DNA from: Hydrogenobacter hydrogenophilus
Lineage (GTDB): Bacteria; Aquificota; Aquificia; Aquificales; Aquificaceae
Length of the DNA stretch: 64,000 nt
Direction of reading: 5' to 3'
Assembly (NCBI RefSeq): GCF_900215655.1
Contig: NZ_OBEN01000001.1
Span: 372,001-436,000, forward strand
The stretch's first letter is position 1. Each line of letters opens with the position of its first letter. Positions 8,770 through 17,426 of this stretch are shown here, one piece after another. The position numbers and the translations under genes are program-made. Below the pieces are notes generated by a model. The model worked only from the letters and a program-made list of their open reading frames with translations. It did not search any database and was not told where the DNA came from.

Positions 8770-9621
8770 TTAGTTTATCTTTTCTCTACAGTTCTTGGCA
8801 CTAAGTAGATAATCTGTGAGTTCTTGTAAATTTCCGCTTTTTATGAGCTCCTTGAGGTTTTTAAGGGACATTTCAAAAGCTTCTATGGCTTTTAGAACAT
8901 TTTCCCTGTTTTCTAAGAATATGTCTCTCCACATGATAGGGTCTGATCCCGCTATACGTGTAAAGTCTTTAAAGCCTCCACCTGGGTACTTAAAAAGGTC
9001 CACACTATCTTTGCTCAAGTTTTTGATGGCATCTATGAGGGCAAAGGCAACCGCATGGGGAAGGTGAGATACCGCTCCAAACACATAGTCATGCAGAAAT
9101 GGGTCCATCTCTTCTACCAACGCACCAAGAGACACCCACATGTTTTTTATCTTCTCCAAAGCTTTGGGTGATGTCCTCTGTGTTGGTGTCAGAATACATC
9201 TTTTACCCTTGAAAAGGTCCTTGTTGCTGTTTTCTACACCTGACTTTTCCGTGCCTGCGATGGGATGGCCCCCTACAAAGTTTTCCCCCAAATACTCTTC
9301 CAGCATATAAACCAACCTACCCTTTACGCTTCCGAGGTCTGTTATAAGACTATCCTTTAGGTCAAGAGAAGAAAGCTCCTTTGCAATGCTTTCAAAAGTT
9401 CCCACAGGTGTGGCGAGCATTATAAGGTCAGGTTTAAAGAGAAGAAGGTTATTCATCTGCACGCTTCCTTTATCTATAACACCGAGCTGGATAGCTTTAT
9501 CAATGGCATACGGGTTTATGTCAATTCCCAAGATCTCACAGTTGGGAAAAGATTCCCTAAAAGCCAAAGCAAAAGATCCTCCCATAAAGCCCACACCTAT
9601 TACACACAACCTTTTAAACAT
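8770..9621 (-). CDS. tyrA: prephenate dehydrogenase
   Basis: 283 residues. The N-terminal Rossmann fold (VIGVGFMGGSFALAF) binds NAD(P), and the all-helical C-terminal half dimerises. Active-site segments GGHPIAGTEKSGVENS (about 119-134) and VSHLPHAVAFAL (about 185-196) hold the catalytic histidines known from Aquifex TyrA. It oxidatively decarboxylates prephenate (or arogenate) toward tyrosine. There is no fused chorismate mutase or ACT domain, so feedback control would act through the catalytic domain. It overlaps pyrC upstream by 8 bp and faces tRNA-Ala. Confidence 0.95.
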   Translation of the reverse strand: MFKRLCVIGVGFMGGSFALAFRESFPNCEILGIDINPYAIDKAIQLGVIDKGSVQMNNLLLFKPDLIMLATPVGTFESIAKELSSLDLKDSLITDLGSVKGRLVYMLEEYLGENFVGGHPIAGTEKSGVENSNKDLFKGKRCILTPTQRTSPKALEKIKNMWVSLGALVEEMDPFLHDYVFGAVSHLPHAVAFALIDAIKNLSKDSVDLFKYPGGGFKDFTRIAGSDPIMWRDIFLENRENVLKAIEAFEMSLKNLKELIKSGNLQELTDYLLSAKNCREKIN

Positions 9622-10888
9622 CTTGATAAACTACCTTCCCTTCAAAGATGGTGTAAAGCACTTTCCCTTTGAGGGTCTTTTTCCACAGGGGTGTGTTTTT
9701 GGACTTAGAATGGTTTGTCTTTTCGTCAAGAATCCACTCTCTTTCTGGATCAAATATGGTTATGTTGGCTTTTGAACCCACCTTTAGAGTTCCGCATCCT
9801 TCTAATTTGAGTATCTGTGCAGGTCTGCATGACATTAGATTTATCACATCTTTTAAGGTTATGTGTCCTTGTCTTACCAGCTCCAAAGCCATAGGTAAAG
9901 CGGTCTGCAAACCTATCATGCCTGGTTTTGCATTCTCTATCTGTCTTTTTTCCCAACTCGCATGGGGTGCGTGATCTGTTGCTATGCAGTCTATTATACC
10001 CTCTTTTAAAGCGGATATGAGAGCATCTCTGTCTTCTTTTCTTCTCAAGGGTGGGTTCACCTTAGCAGAAGAGCCTGACTTTAGGATCTCCTCCTCTGTA
10101 AATACAAGATGGTAAGGGTTCACTTCGCAAGAGACTTTAGCACCCTTCTCTTTAAAGTACCTTATTAGTTCCACGCTTAGAGCACTACTAAGATGCTGTA
10201 TGTGAATGTGAGAGCCTGTATGGTAAGAGAGTATCAGGTCTCTTGCCACAAGTATATCTTCTGCCTCGGGAGGTCTTGAAGAGATACCTAAAAGAGCGCT
10301 CACATACCCTTCGTTTATGTGTCCATATGCAAGACTGTCATCTTCGCAGTGGTTCATAACAATAAGTCCCAACTGTCCTGCAAGTTCTAAAGCTCTCTTC
10401 ATGAGTTTGCTGTCCATAAGGGGACTTCCATCATCTGTGAGGGCAACGCACCCCGCAGACTTAAGAGCGTAAAAGTCAGAGAGCTCTTTCCCTTTCCTAC
10501 CCTTTGTAAGAGTTCCAGAAGGTAAAACTAAGCACAGACCAACAGTCCTTGCCTTGCTTATTATGTACTGAGCGACCTCTGGCCTATCTATGGGTGGATT
10601 TGTGTTGGGCATACACACCACAGTGGTATATCCTCCTGCCACCGCGCACTTGCTTCCACTCTCTATGTCTTCTTTGTAAGTTTGTCCTGGGTCTCTAAGA
10701 TGCACATGCAGGTCTATAAAGGAAGGACACACAATTAGTCCAGATGCGTCTATCACCTGAGCTTCAAGCTCAAAAAGATCCTCACCTATAGCCTTTACCT
10801 TTCCCTTTTCTACAAGAATGTCTCCTATAATGTCAATGTTATCAGATGGGTCTATGATCCTTCCTCTCTTTATGAGCAGTTTGGACAT
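9614..10888 (-). CDS. pyrC: dihydroorotase
   Basis: 424 residues, a class I dihydroorotase of the amidohydrolase superfamily. It has the metal motif DLHVHLRDPGQTYKED, then GGYTTVVCMPNTNPP, NHCEDD, HIQHLSS and ATDHAPH with the catalytic aspartate. It cyclises carbamoyl-aspartate to dihydroorotate in UMP synthesis. In Aquifex the homologous enzyme acts in a complex with PyrB, but pyrB is not in this window. The 5' end overlaps the CDF gene by 47 bp. The Met-Ser-Lys-Leu start fits the usual family N-terminus. Confidence 0.96.
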   Translation of the reverse strand: MSKLLIKRGRIIDPSDNIDIIGDILVEKGKVKAIGEDLFELEAQVIDASGLIVCPSFIDLHVHLRDPGQTYKEDIESGSKCAVAGGYTTVVCMPNTNPPIDRPEVAQYIISKARTVGLCLVLPSGTLTKGRKGKELSDFYALKSAGCVALTDDGSPLMDSKLMKRALELAGQLGLIVMNHCEDDSLAYGHINEGYVSALLGISSRPPEAEDILVARDLILSYHTGSHIHIQHLSSALSVELIRYFKEKGAKVSCEVNPYHLVFTEEEILKSGSSAKVNPPLRRKEDRDALISALKEGIIDCIATDHAPHASWEKRQIENAKPGMIGLQTALPMALELVRQGHITLKDVINLMSCRPAQILKLEGCGTLKVGSKANITIFDPEREWILDEKTNHSKSKNTPLWKKTLKGKVLYTIFEGKVVYQDV

Positions 10889-12023
10889 CGCTAAAATTAT
10901 AAGCTACCTCGGATATAGCCAAGTACGGGTTTTTCTCTTGGGTTTCCCAAACAAAGGCACCGCACCTGCTTATGATCCATTTGGCTTCTTTACTTTCTGG
11001 ATGATGCCCACAGAGTATTATGGAAACACCCTTTTCCATAAGGAACTGTGCGAGTTTCTGTTCGTTTTGTGGAAGGTCTTTTATGAGCTGGAGCTTTTCA
11101 CCTTTTTTGAAGAGCATGAGTTTTTGAGCACTAAAGCTTTCACTCACTTCCCCCTTCTCGTTTAAAAGCACTCCCAGGGTAGTCTCTTGCTTAGGTTCGT
11201 AATGAATGAAAACCATCTCAAGCTGTGGTACCTCTGCCTTTAGCTTCTCTTCTATTCTATCTACAATACTGTGCATCTGTAAAAAGTCCCTCCCTGAAAC
11301 CACTAAGGTAATATCTGCAAAGAGCCTGCCACCAGAGGACCTAACAAATAGATGCTTTATCTCCAGCACCTCATCAAAGCTCAGAATGATCTCCCTTATC
11401 TTGCTCAGGGTATTTTGGTCTGCAGAAATGTCTAAAAGCACAGAAACTTCTTTTTTGAGTATGCCAAGAGCGGTGTAAGCTATGAGGGCAGAAACTCCTA
11501 ACGCAAAATACCTGTCCAGCTCATATCCAGCGTAAGAACTCAGAAAGCTCATAAGCACCAAAGAAGAACCAAAGGCATCAGTGAGCGTATGATAAGAGTC
11601 TGCAACAAGCACAGGAGAGTTTAGCTTTTTGCCTGCCCTTCTTTCTAAAAAGGAAAGAATTAAAGAGCTAAGAAGAGAAAAGCTTATGACACCAAGCCCC
11701 ACAGCCATATACTCTTTTCTTATAACTACCTGTGAGCCAAAGGCTCTCTTGAATATCTCCACACTTGCAAGAAGCAAAAAGATGGCTATAACAATAGAAC
11801 CCACATTTTCCAGCTTGTAAAGACCGTAAGGAAATTTCTCACTCTTTTTCTCAGAAAACCTGAGGGTAAGGTAGGTGATCACAGAGGCAAAGGAGTCCGA
11901 AAGGGAATGAAACGATTCACCTATCATAGATAGACTGCCTGTTAGCAAACCTGCTATGATCTTTGCTAAGGCTTGAAGCGTGTTTATACCCAGTGATAAT
12001 AAAGCCCAATGCTCCTTTTTCAT
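10842..12023 (-). CDS. cation diffusion facilitator with C-terminal NifX/NifB-like domain
   Basis: 393 residues. The CDF membrane part (~1-205) has the site A motif HSLSDS near 38-43 and site B HTLTDAFGS near 145-153, followed by a CDF cytoplasmic domain (~206-285, LFVRSSGGRLFADITLVV). A further ~105 residues (KQETTLGVLLNEKGEVSESFSAQKLMLF cut short here, to the LCGHHPESKEAKWIISRCGAFVWET part) resemble the dinitrogenase iron-molybdenum cofactor-binding fold. It exports divalent metal (Zn, Fe, Mn, Co) by proton exchange. The added domain might sense or bind a metal cluster; that part is inference. It overlaps neighbours on both sides (pyrC 47 bp, radical SAM 4 bp). Confidence 0.85.
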   Translation of the reverse strand: MKKEHWALLSLGINTLQALAKIIAGLLTGSLSMIGESFHSLSDSFASVITYLTLRFSEKKSEKFPYGLYKLENVGSIVIAIFLLLASVEIFKRAFGSQVVIRKEYMAVGLGVISFSLLSSLILSFLERRAGKKLNSPVLVADSYHTLTDAFGSSLVLMSFLSSYAGYELDRYFALGVSALIAYTALGILKKEVSVLLDISADQNTLSKIREIILSFDEVLEIKHLFVRSSGGRLFADITLVVSGRDFLQMHSIVDRIEEKLKAEVPQLEMVFIHYEPKQETTLGVLLNEKGEVSESFSAQKLMLFKKGEKLQLIKDLPQNEQKLAQFLMEKGVSIILCGHHPESKEAKWIISRCGAFVWETQEKNPYLAISEVAYNFSDVQTAHKERKDHRPI

Positions 12024-12961
12024 CTGTTAAAGGGTATTTTAGCACCTTGATGGGTATTTCGCCTTTTTAGTTCTTCTATTATGGCATTTATAACTTCTTG
12101 TTTTTTAGCATAAGTGCAGTATTCTGGAGCTATAAGCCTTTCTGGTTCCACCTCTCCCGTTAAGCGATGGATCACCACATGAGGCGGTAGGATCTCTATC
12201 ACATCTACCGCTCTTTTTGCATACTCCTCAAGGCTCAGCACACCAAACTCACCCCTTAGGTACTGCTCTGCCATCTTGGTGTTCTTTATGATATGTAGGG
12301 GATGTATTTTCACACCGTCTATTGGAAGGCTTGCCAAAAGCTTTCCTGTTTCCAACATGTCCTCTTGGTCCTCAAAGGGAAGACCCAATATGATGTGAGC
12401 GCACACTTTGAGGTTTCTTCTTTTGGTCCTAAGGACCGCATCCACAAAGTCAGAAATTCCATGAGCTCTGTTTATGAACCTCAGAGTCCTAAAGTTGGCG
12501 CTTTGCAAGCCGTATTCTACCCAAACTTCTAAACCCTTCAGGATATAGCTCTCTAAAAGATCCAGCACCCACTCGGGCGCACAGTCTGGGCGCGTCCCCA
12601 CATCTATACCCACCACCTCATCAAACTCAAGAGCGGTATCGTAGATGGATTTCAGGTAATCCTTCTCTCCGTAAGTGTTGGAGTAAGACTGGTAATACAC
12701 GAAAAATAGTATGTTTCTGCCATAGCGCTCCTTGGCTCTCTTTATACCCTCCTCTATTTGCTGGCGCAGAGGAACATGGGGTTCTAAGTGTGCAGGCCTT
12801 GTACCCGAAAAGCAGTAGGTACAACCCCCCACAGCCTTAGTGCCATCTATATTGGGACAGGTAAAGGGCAGAGCCACCGTTATCTTCTGCACCCTTTTGC
12901 CATAGCGCTCTTTTAGGTAGTCCTTCAGAGAAAAGTAAAAGCTTCTTTCCAAAGTTTGCAT
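12020..12961 (-). CDS. radical SAM protein, YhcC/TIGR01212 family
   Basis: 313 residues. The cluster cysteines sit in the family-specific spacing: TCPNIDGTKAVGGCTYC near 34-50, where the first Cys and the CTYC pair bind the 4Fe-4S cluster. Further conserved features are YYQSYSNTY, GTRPDC and HIILGLPFED. The family is widespread and has no firmly assigned reaction that I can state. It lies between the GspJ-like gene and the CDF gene on the same strand, overlapping the latter by 4 bp. Confidence 0.88.
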   Translation of the reverse strand: MQTLERSFYFSLKDYLKERYGKRVQKITVALPFTCPNIDGTKAVGGCTYCFSGTRPAHLEPHVPLRQQIEEGIKRAKERYGRNILFFVYYQSYSNTYGEKDYLKSIYDTALEFDEVVGIDVGTRPDCAPEWVLDLLESYILKGLEVWVEYGLQSANFRTLRFINRAHGISDFVDAVLRTKRRNLKVCAHIILGLPFEDQEDMLETGKLLASLPIDGVKIHPLHIIKNTKMAEQYLRGEFGVLSLEEYAKRAVDVIEILPPHVVIHRLTGEVEPERLIAPEYCTYAKKQEVINAIIEELKRRNTHQGAKIPFNR

Positions 12962-12971
12962 AGTAAATAAT

Positions 12972-13460
12972 TTAAAAAGGTCTCAAAAATATGGAAGAGG
13001 TGGGGACCCTGTTGTATTGCACCAGCAAGTCTATGCGTTTTCCATCGTAAAACAGACTCACAATGTTTTTCGCGCTGTCAAACCTCAGCTCTGGGCTTCC
13101 AGGCGCACGCAAGTGTCTTTTTAAGTATACGATAGAAGGGTCGTAGGGGTTGGACTCTGTGTAGGTTATGGCATCTTTCTGTGCTTGCAAGCTAACCATC
13201 ACATAAGGAGCGGAAATCCCAAAGGTAGTGTAGTAGCGGAGCGTATCTCCCTGTAGTTCTAACTCTCTGCAGTTGCTGAGCTCCTTCTGAAGTAAGAAAA
13301 CAAGCTCATAAAGCCTCCTCTTCTGGTCGTATTCCTCAAACCTCTTTCTTACCTCCTGCACAGACCCATAAACAGACACCAGGCCAAGCACCACCAAAGT
13401 GGATATAGCCACGGATATGAGAAGCTCTATCAGGGTGAAGGCATTATTCCTGCCAAGCAT
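12972..13460 (-). CDS. prepilin-like protein, GspJ-type minor pseudopilin
   Basis: 162 residues. The N-terminal class III signal is MLGRNNA|FTLIELLIS, with Ala rather than Gly at -1 and Glu at +5, followed by a ~20-residue hydrophobic helix. The globular part is GspJ/PulJ-sized. It is last in a string I-K-J that matches the order and type of the type II secretion tip complex. Assembly would be at the inner-membrane pseudopilus after peptidase cleavage and N-methylation. Sequence identity to named GspJ proteins was not tested. Confidence 0.8.
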   Translation of the reverse strand: MLGRNNAFTLIELLISVAISTLVVLGLVSVYGSVQEVRKRFEEYDQKRRLYELVFLLQKELSNCRELELQGDTLRYYTTFGISAPYVMVSLQAQKDAITYTESNPYDPSIVYLKRHLRAPGSPELRFDSAKNIVSLFYDGKRIDLLVQYNRVPTSSIFLRPF

Positions 13461-14241
13461 CCAGCACCTCGCCGTAAGAGGTAACTATAAAGTCCATCTC
13501 GTCGTAATAAGGCTCGTACTTTACTACCTTTACGCGATAATACATAGGCAGTGGTGTGTACACAAACCTGAGGGATATGTAGAGCCTTGAAGGACCCAAG
13601 AGGTTCTGGAGCCACTCGGGGTTTATGTAGCCCACTACCTTTATCTGCTCTTCCACAGACTTAGCCTCGCTCTCCGTAAGACCAAGAGCCAACAGCACAG
13701 GCTCAGGCGCGTAGTTTATGTTGGTAAGGGTTGCCACTGGTGTTAGGTAATTTTGGAGTTTTTCGTAGGTGTTTCTGTCCATACCATCCACATAGAAAAG
13801 CTCCGTGATGGAAAACACATCTCTGTAAGGTGCTGGTGTTCCTTGCTTAGACACACCCCTACCCAAAAAAGCCATAATGTTCTGGGAAAGCTCTACAGCC
13901 CTCTTTTCCTCTACACCTAAACGCATCATAAGGCTTTTAAGAATTTCTGAGTTGGCAAGAGGCAGACTTATCTTAGCTTCCTCTGGGTATATATATATCC
14001 TGTACTTGCGGTTTGAGATGTAGTATGGTATGGGACTTTTTATCCTTAGTAGAGACGGGTTCTTTTGGACAGTGTTCACACCCAACACCGCCAAAGCTCT
14101 TGCCTCATAAAGAAAAGTCCAGTTGTCCACAAAGTGGGAAGTTCTCATGTAGCTGTATCTGAGCTGGTAAAGGGTAAAGAAGACTAAGCCAGAAAGCAAA
14201 GTGACCATCCAGAGCACATATACGATAATACTCCCCCTCAT
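13444..14241 (-). CDS. GspK-like pseudopilus tip protein
   Basis: 265 residues from the ATG at 14241. The start MRG|SIIVYVLWMV lacks the Glu5 of other pilins, which is characteristic of GspK, and the length (larger than the other minor pseudopilins) also fits. The middle has the helical saposin-like region seen in GspK (LGVEEKRAVELSQNIMAFLGRG, in short segments). I prefer this start because it forms an ATGA overlap with the upstream stop. An in-frame upstream Met would overlap the neighbour by 70 bp. It overlaps the GspJ-like gene by 17 bp. Confidence 0.82.
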   Translation of the reverse strand: MRGSIIVYVLWMVTLLSGLVFFTLYQLRYSYMRTSHFVDNWTFLYEARALAVLGVNTVQKNPSLLRIKSPIPYYISNRKYRIYIYPEEAKISLPLANSEILKSLMMRLGVEEKRAVELSQNIMAFLGRGVSKQGTPAPYRDVFSITELFYVDGMDRNTYEKLQNYLTPVATLTNINYAPEPVLLALGLTESEAKSVEEQIKVVGYINPEWLQNLLGPSRLYISLRFVYTPLPMYYRVKVVKYEPYYDEMDFIVTSYGEVLDAWQE

Positions 14242-14573
14242 CTGGGAGACAGCATAAAGCTGTAGCCGTTCATTAGGTATATGCGCCAGAGTCCCAAATC
14301 CTGTGAACATGCATAATAGTTAAACCCAGCGTAGGACATAAGGTCGCAGGTGTAGTTCTCCACAGACCTTCTATCCTGAAGCACCGCAGAGTTAGTCCTC
14401 TGAGCAAAGGCTATACTCTGTATCTGTGAGACCAGCTCCAAGTCTCTTTCTTGTCTCTTCATAGCGTAAATTCTCTGTGTTATGAGAGATAGGCTCTGCT
14501 GTATGAAACCTATGGCTAAGATGGATATGGTGAAGGCCACGAGGACCTCCACCAGCGTGAAACCTCTTACCAC
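14238..14573 (-). CDS. GspI/GspH-like minor pseudopilin
   Basis: 111 residues from a GTG at 14573. This gives the leader VVRG|FTLVEVLVAF with Glu5 and a hydrophobic helix. The GTG overlaps the upstream stop by 7 bp, as expected for coupling. An ATG at 14618 would add 15 residues and overlap the upstream gene by 52 bp, and I consider it less likely. Two cysteine-containing segments near the C-terminus (TCDLMS, YYACSQD) may form a disulfide. It is a partner of the following GspK- and GspJ-like proteins. Confidence 0.75.
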   Translation of the reverse strand: MVRGFTLVEVLVAFTISILAIGFIQQSLSLITQRIYAMKRQERDLELVSQIQSIAFAQRTNSAVLQDRRSVENYTCDLMSYAGFNYYACSQDLGLWRIYLMNGYSFMLSPR

Positions 14574-16330
14574 TGAAGCGCCGTTCGGCCCGGGACGGTT
14601 TCTATAGCCCACTTCCAATTACCCTTGATGTAAACCCAATAGCTTCTTACTTTCTTCTCCGTTATCTGTCTTTTACCCTCTGGTACCGGTACATTACCTA
14701 TTGCAGGTGGTAGCGTGTAGGTGTAGTCGCAGTAGACAACAGCTATGTTGGTGTTTCCTACCACCTTACCACTGCACTTATAATCCTTGAACTTTATCTT
14801 AAGTGTTTCGGCGTTCTTCTTGAAAACATCCAAAGAGTATTGCTTTTGTCCCACTGGGTCAAAGAAGGAATACACGCAGTCAAGGTCGTCCTTTACCTGA
14901 CACTCTGCAAACTTCTTCAGAGCCTTTTCAAGCCTATCCTGTTTTTCTCCTTTATCTTCTATCTTGTAAGGGTTGTTCAAGGCATCCGCCTTTATGTCCC
15001 TTGCTCTCAAAAACCAAGTTCCCTTCTTGTCATCTTTTACCAAATAGTAAACCCTAAAGATACCCTTGCCCAGATACAGCGCCTTGCTAAAGTAAGAGGT
15101 TTCTACCCAAGGCTCTTCCAAAGGACCAAAGGAAACCGTTTTTCCATCCTTTACATAAACAGCCCAGAGCTGGGGTAGGAGGTATCTGCGATCAACAAAG
15201 ACATCAAGCACGCCATCTTCTGAGACAGCCGCAGAGGAGAATATCTGTGCATATATGTAGTCGTTGTCTTTGTCTTCCACAGCTTTTTTAAGCTCACCGC
15301 CGTCCCAAGAGTAAACAAGGTTTATACGCTTGCTGAGCTCTTCCCCATCTGCCTTATAAACATCTTGCCCCTTGGGAGGGAGGTTTACGGAGAAGAAAAC
15401 AGGCACCTTCTCGTTTACCACCGCTGGCTGTATGTATGTGTATACGCGTTCGTATTCCTTTTCTACAGTTGCGTAAGGTTTTTCAAAAGGGTCTTTGTAA
15501 GCCAAAAAGGTGAGCTTGTACTTTCCGTAAACATCCGCAGGGTTGTTTTTGGGAAGCCTCCACATGAAAAGGTAAAGCTTTCCATCTGTCTTTTCCACAT
15601 AGGGCGTGTACTGGTAGCCTTCCTCAAACTTAAAAAGGACCACCTCTGCGTTGTCCTTTAGCCTCCTTGCCCTGACCTCTTTATCCGTAGTGTAAATAAC
15701 AGAAAAGCCGTTTTTAGGGTCATAGAAGGGCGTATATACATCAAGGTTTGCTGCTATGTTAGCGGGCCTGAGGATGGTTTCCTGTGGAAAGGTTTTTCCT
15801 CCGTCAGTAGAAAGGGCGTAGGCAACACCATAACCGTTGCTCTCGTCAGACCAAACCAAAAGCACACTCCTTTTCCCATCCGTCTCTATCATAGGCTTTC
15901 CTATGGATTCGTTGGTGGAGGACACGAGGGTGTACTGAGGGTTTTCCCCCTTTAGGTTGGTTTTTATGAGTATTACCTTCTTAGTCCTTGGCTCTCCAAG
16001 GTACCTCACCCACTGGGCTACATAAAGAGTATCTCCCTCTATCTTGTAATCAAGCCCGTCAAAGGCACCACCTTTGAACCTATCCACTATAGGCTTGTTG
16101 ATGACCTTGTCTGATCCGTCTGCGTAGAGGTGTATGTATCCGTCCCCGCCGTAGTATAAAAAGGCATAAGAGCCCTCTTTGTTAAGCTCCTTTATTGGTA
16201 AAAATTGGTTTAGAGGTATATTGAAAGGGATGTTTAGCTCTTTGAAATCTTGCGTTTTTAATACATACTCTTTTTTTACACAGCCGGAGAGTAAAGCCAA
16301 AAATAATACAAAAATGTAAAGTCTTTTCAT
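14567..16330 (-). CDS. beta-propeller lipoprotein with BNR-like repeat and C-terminal NTF2-like region
   Basis: 587 residues. A lipoprotein signal peptide (MKRLYIFVLFLALLSGC, Cys17) anchors it in the envelope. The body is built of repeated beta strands with at least one Asp-box (YALSTDGGKTFP, about 168-179), as in sialidase-type propellers, but I see no catalytic set and do not call it a sialidase. The last ~130 residues (from CQVKDDLDCVYSFF) look like an NTF2/SnoaL-type small domain. It is translationally coupled to the pseudopilin genes downstream and may be an outer component or substrate of that system. Function unknown. Confidence 0.7.
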   Translation of the reverse strand: MKRLYIFVLFLALLSGCVKKEYVLKTQDFKELNIPFNIPLNQFLPIKELNKEGSYAFLYYGGDGYIHLYADGSDKVINKPIVDRFKGGAFDGLDYKIEGDTLYVAQWVRYLGEPRTKKVILIKTNLKGENPQYTLVSSTNESIGKPMIETDGKRSVLLVWSDESNGYGVAYALSTDGGKTFPQETILRPANIAANLDVYTPFYDPKNGFSVIYTTDKEVRARRLKDNAEVVLFKFEEGYQYTPYVEKTDGKLYLFMWRLPKNNPADVYGKYKLTFLAYKDPFEKPYATVEKEYERVYTYIQPAVVNEKVPVFFSVNLPPKGQDVYKADGEELSKRINLVYSWDGGELKKAVEDKDNDYIYAQIFSSAAVSEDGVLDVFVDRRYLLPQLWAVYVKDGKTVSFGPLEEPWVETSYFSKALYLGKGIFRVYYLVKDDKKGTWFLRARDIKADALNNPYKIEDKGEKQDRLEKALKKFAECQVKDDLDCVYSFFDPVGQKQYSLDVFKKNAETLKIKFKDYKCSGKVVGNTNIAVVYCDYTYTLPPAIGNVPVPEGKRQITEKKVRSYWVYIKGNWKWAIETVPGRTALQW

Positions 16331-16361
16331 GAAATTATAACCTCAAGGGTTTTAAAGCGGA

Positions 16362-16379
16362 GGAGGGGAAGACCCCTCC
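16362..16379 (-). terminator. hairpin between the secreted-protein gene and the lipoprotein gene
   Basis: Minus strand: GGAGGGG-TCTT-CCCTCC-type perfect 7-bp stem with a 4-nt loop, starting 13 nt after the stop of the secreted-protein gene. It is followed by TCCGCTTTAAAA rather than a strong U-run. It could be a weak terminator or an mRNA-stabilising 3' end that lowers expression of the downstream pseudopilin genes. Confidence 0.5.
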
Positions 16380-16391
16380 AGCAGAAAGGTT

Positions 16392-17345
16392 TTATTCGGT
16401 GGTGTACTGCAGAGGATGAAGAGGTGTTACCGCATAACCGTAATTGGGGTTGGACTCTACCTTAAAGACTATAGCATTATTAAAGGGATCACTATTCACT
16501 AAGTGGAACCATCCACCCTGTTTAGCAAATATAGTGCCTGCTTGGCAGTTGAGGTTGGATATAAAACCTGTGGTAGGAGCAGAAGAAGGCGCACATACGG
16601 GCCACAGCGTCACACACTGGTCGCTCAGACTTATATTGTCGCTAAATTGGCGCTCTATCCTGTCCCACCATGCATTATTAGTTTTGTTCAGGGTTATGAA
16701 CACACTGTAGGGTGCGTCAAACACACTATTAATGGTGTTTACACCCACTGCGTAAACATAGGGGTTGCTGTCGGGGTTAGCAAAGCTCATAAACTTAGTG
16801 GTTTGGCCGGGGACTAGTCCGGTATTAAGAAAAGCAACAGCACTATTTAGAGCGGTATGGTTGAGGTCAATGGACCTCTGGGCGTAGAGGAACCTAAGCC
16901 CTGCGTTGTAAGATATGGTTTCTACCGCAAGCCCTGCTGTACCAAGAGAAACAGCAGCTGCACTTTCTGTTGCTACCGCCATAAAGCCAAAGTAGGTGGT
17001 TGCACCCACAACTGGAGCGTATGCACCCCCCGTAGTGTCACCGTAGATAGTACCAGGGGTGTTGGTAGTGCCGTCAACGAAAAAGCTGGTAAGGTCGTTT
17101 GGAGAGGTCGACACAATACCGTCTGTATGCAGGCATGCTCCAGTGGTAACTGCAGGCTTGAGGTTGTAGGCTATGTGAAGGGTATTAAGTGTACCGCCGT
17201 CGTATACATAGCTAACTATAGTTTGCCAACCGTTGCCTACTGCTATGAAAGGGATCATAACTGCCTTTGCCTGAGCGACCTGCTGGGCACCAAAAAGGGC
17301 CATACTTGCCAGTGTTGCTGCTGCGAGCTTTTTGTCAGCTCTCAT
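16392..17345 (-). CDS. secreted/surface protein of unknown family, probably abundant
   Basis: 317 residues. The ATG at 17345 is chosen because a longer frame would start at a GTG lying inside the Shine-Dalgarno AAGGAGGTGG (17351-17360). A Sec signal peptide (MRADKKLAAATLASMALFGA...AQAKA) would be cleaved near residue 28. The mature part is Ala/Thr/Val/Asn-rich with few charged residues and a few Cys, like surface-layer or pilus-associated proteins. I recognise no family. It is driven by a perfect -35/-10 pair (17404-17409/17381-17386), which suggests high expression. It sits between maf genes and pseudopilin genes. Confidence 0.75.
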   Translation of the reverse strand: MRADKKLAAATLASMALFGAQQVAQAKAVMIPFIAVGNGWQTIVSYVYDGGTLNTLHIAYNLKPAVTTGACLHTDGIVSTSPNDLTSFFVDGTTNTPGTIYGDTTGGAYAPVVGATTYFGFMAVATESAAAVSLGTAGLAVETISYNAGLRFLYAQRSIDLNHTALNSAVAFLNTGLVPGQTTKFMSFANPDSNPYVYAVGVNTINSVFDAPYSVFITLNKTNNAWWDRIERQFSDNISLSDQCVTLWPVCAPSSAPTTGFISNLNCQAGTIFAKQGGWFHLVNSDPFNNAIVFKVESNPNYGYAVTPLHPLQYTTE

Positions 17346-17380
17346 GATTTCCACCTCCTTAAAAATTTTAGTTGCTTACC

Positions 17381-17409
17381 ATTATAACTTACCTTTTTGG
17401 GCTTGTCAA
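17381..17409 (-). promoter_or_regulatory. consensus sigma-70 promoter of the secreted-protein gene
   Basis: Minus strand: TTGACA (17404-17409), exactly 17 bp, TATAAT (17381-17386). All twelve positions match consensus. The start would fall near 17374, leaving a ~30-nt leader with a strong Shine-Dalgarno. Confidence 0.85.
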
Positions 17410-17426
17410 GAGTTTTTCCTTTTTTT

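Noticed and set aside
17346-17354. Longer start (GTG at 17354) for the secreted protein
   Set aside because: The GTG is part of the Shine-Dalgarno sequence. The ATG at 17345 has ideal spacing and a clean signal peptide.
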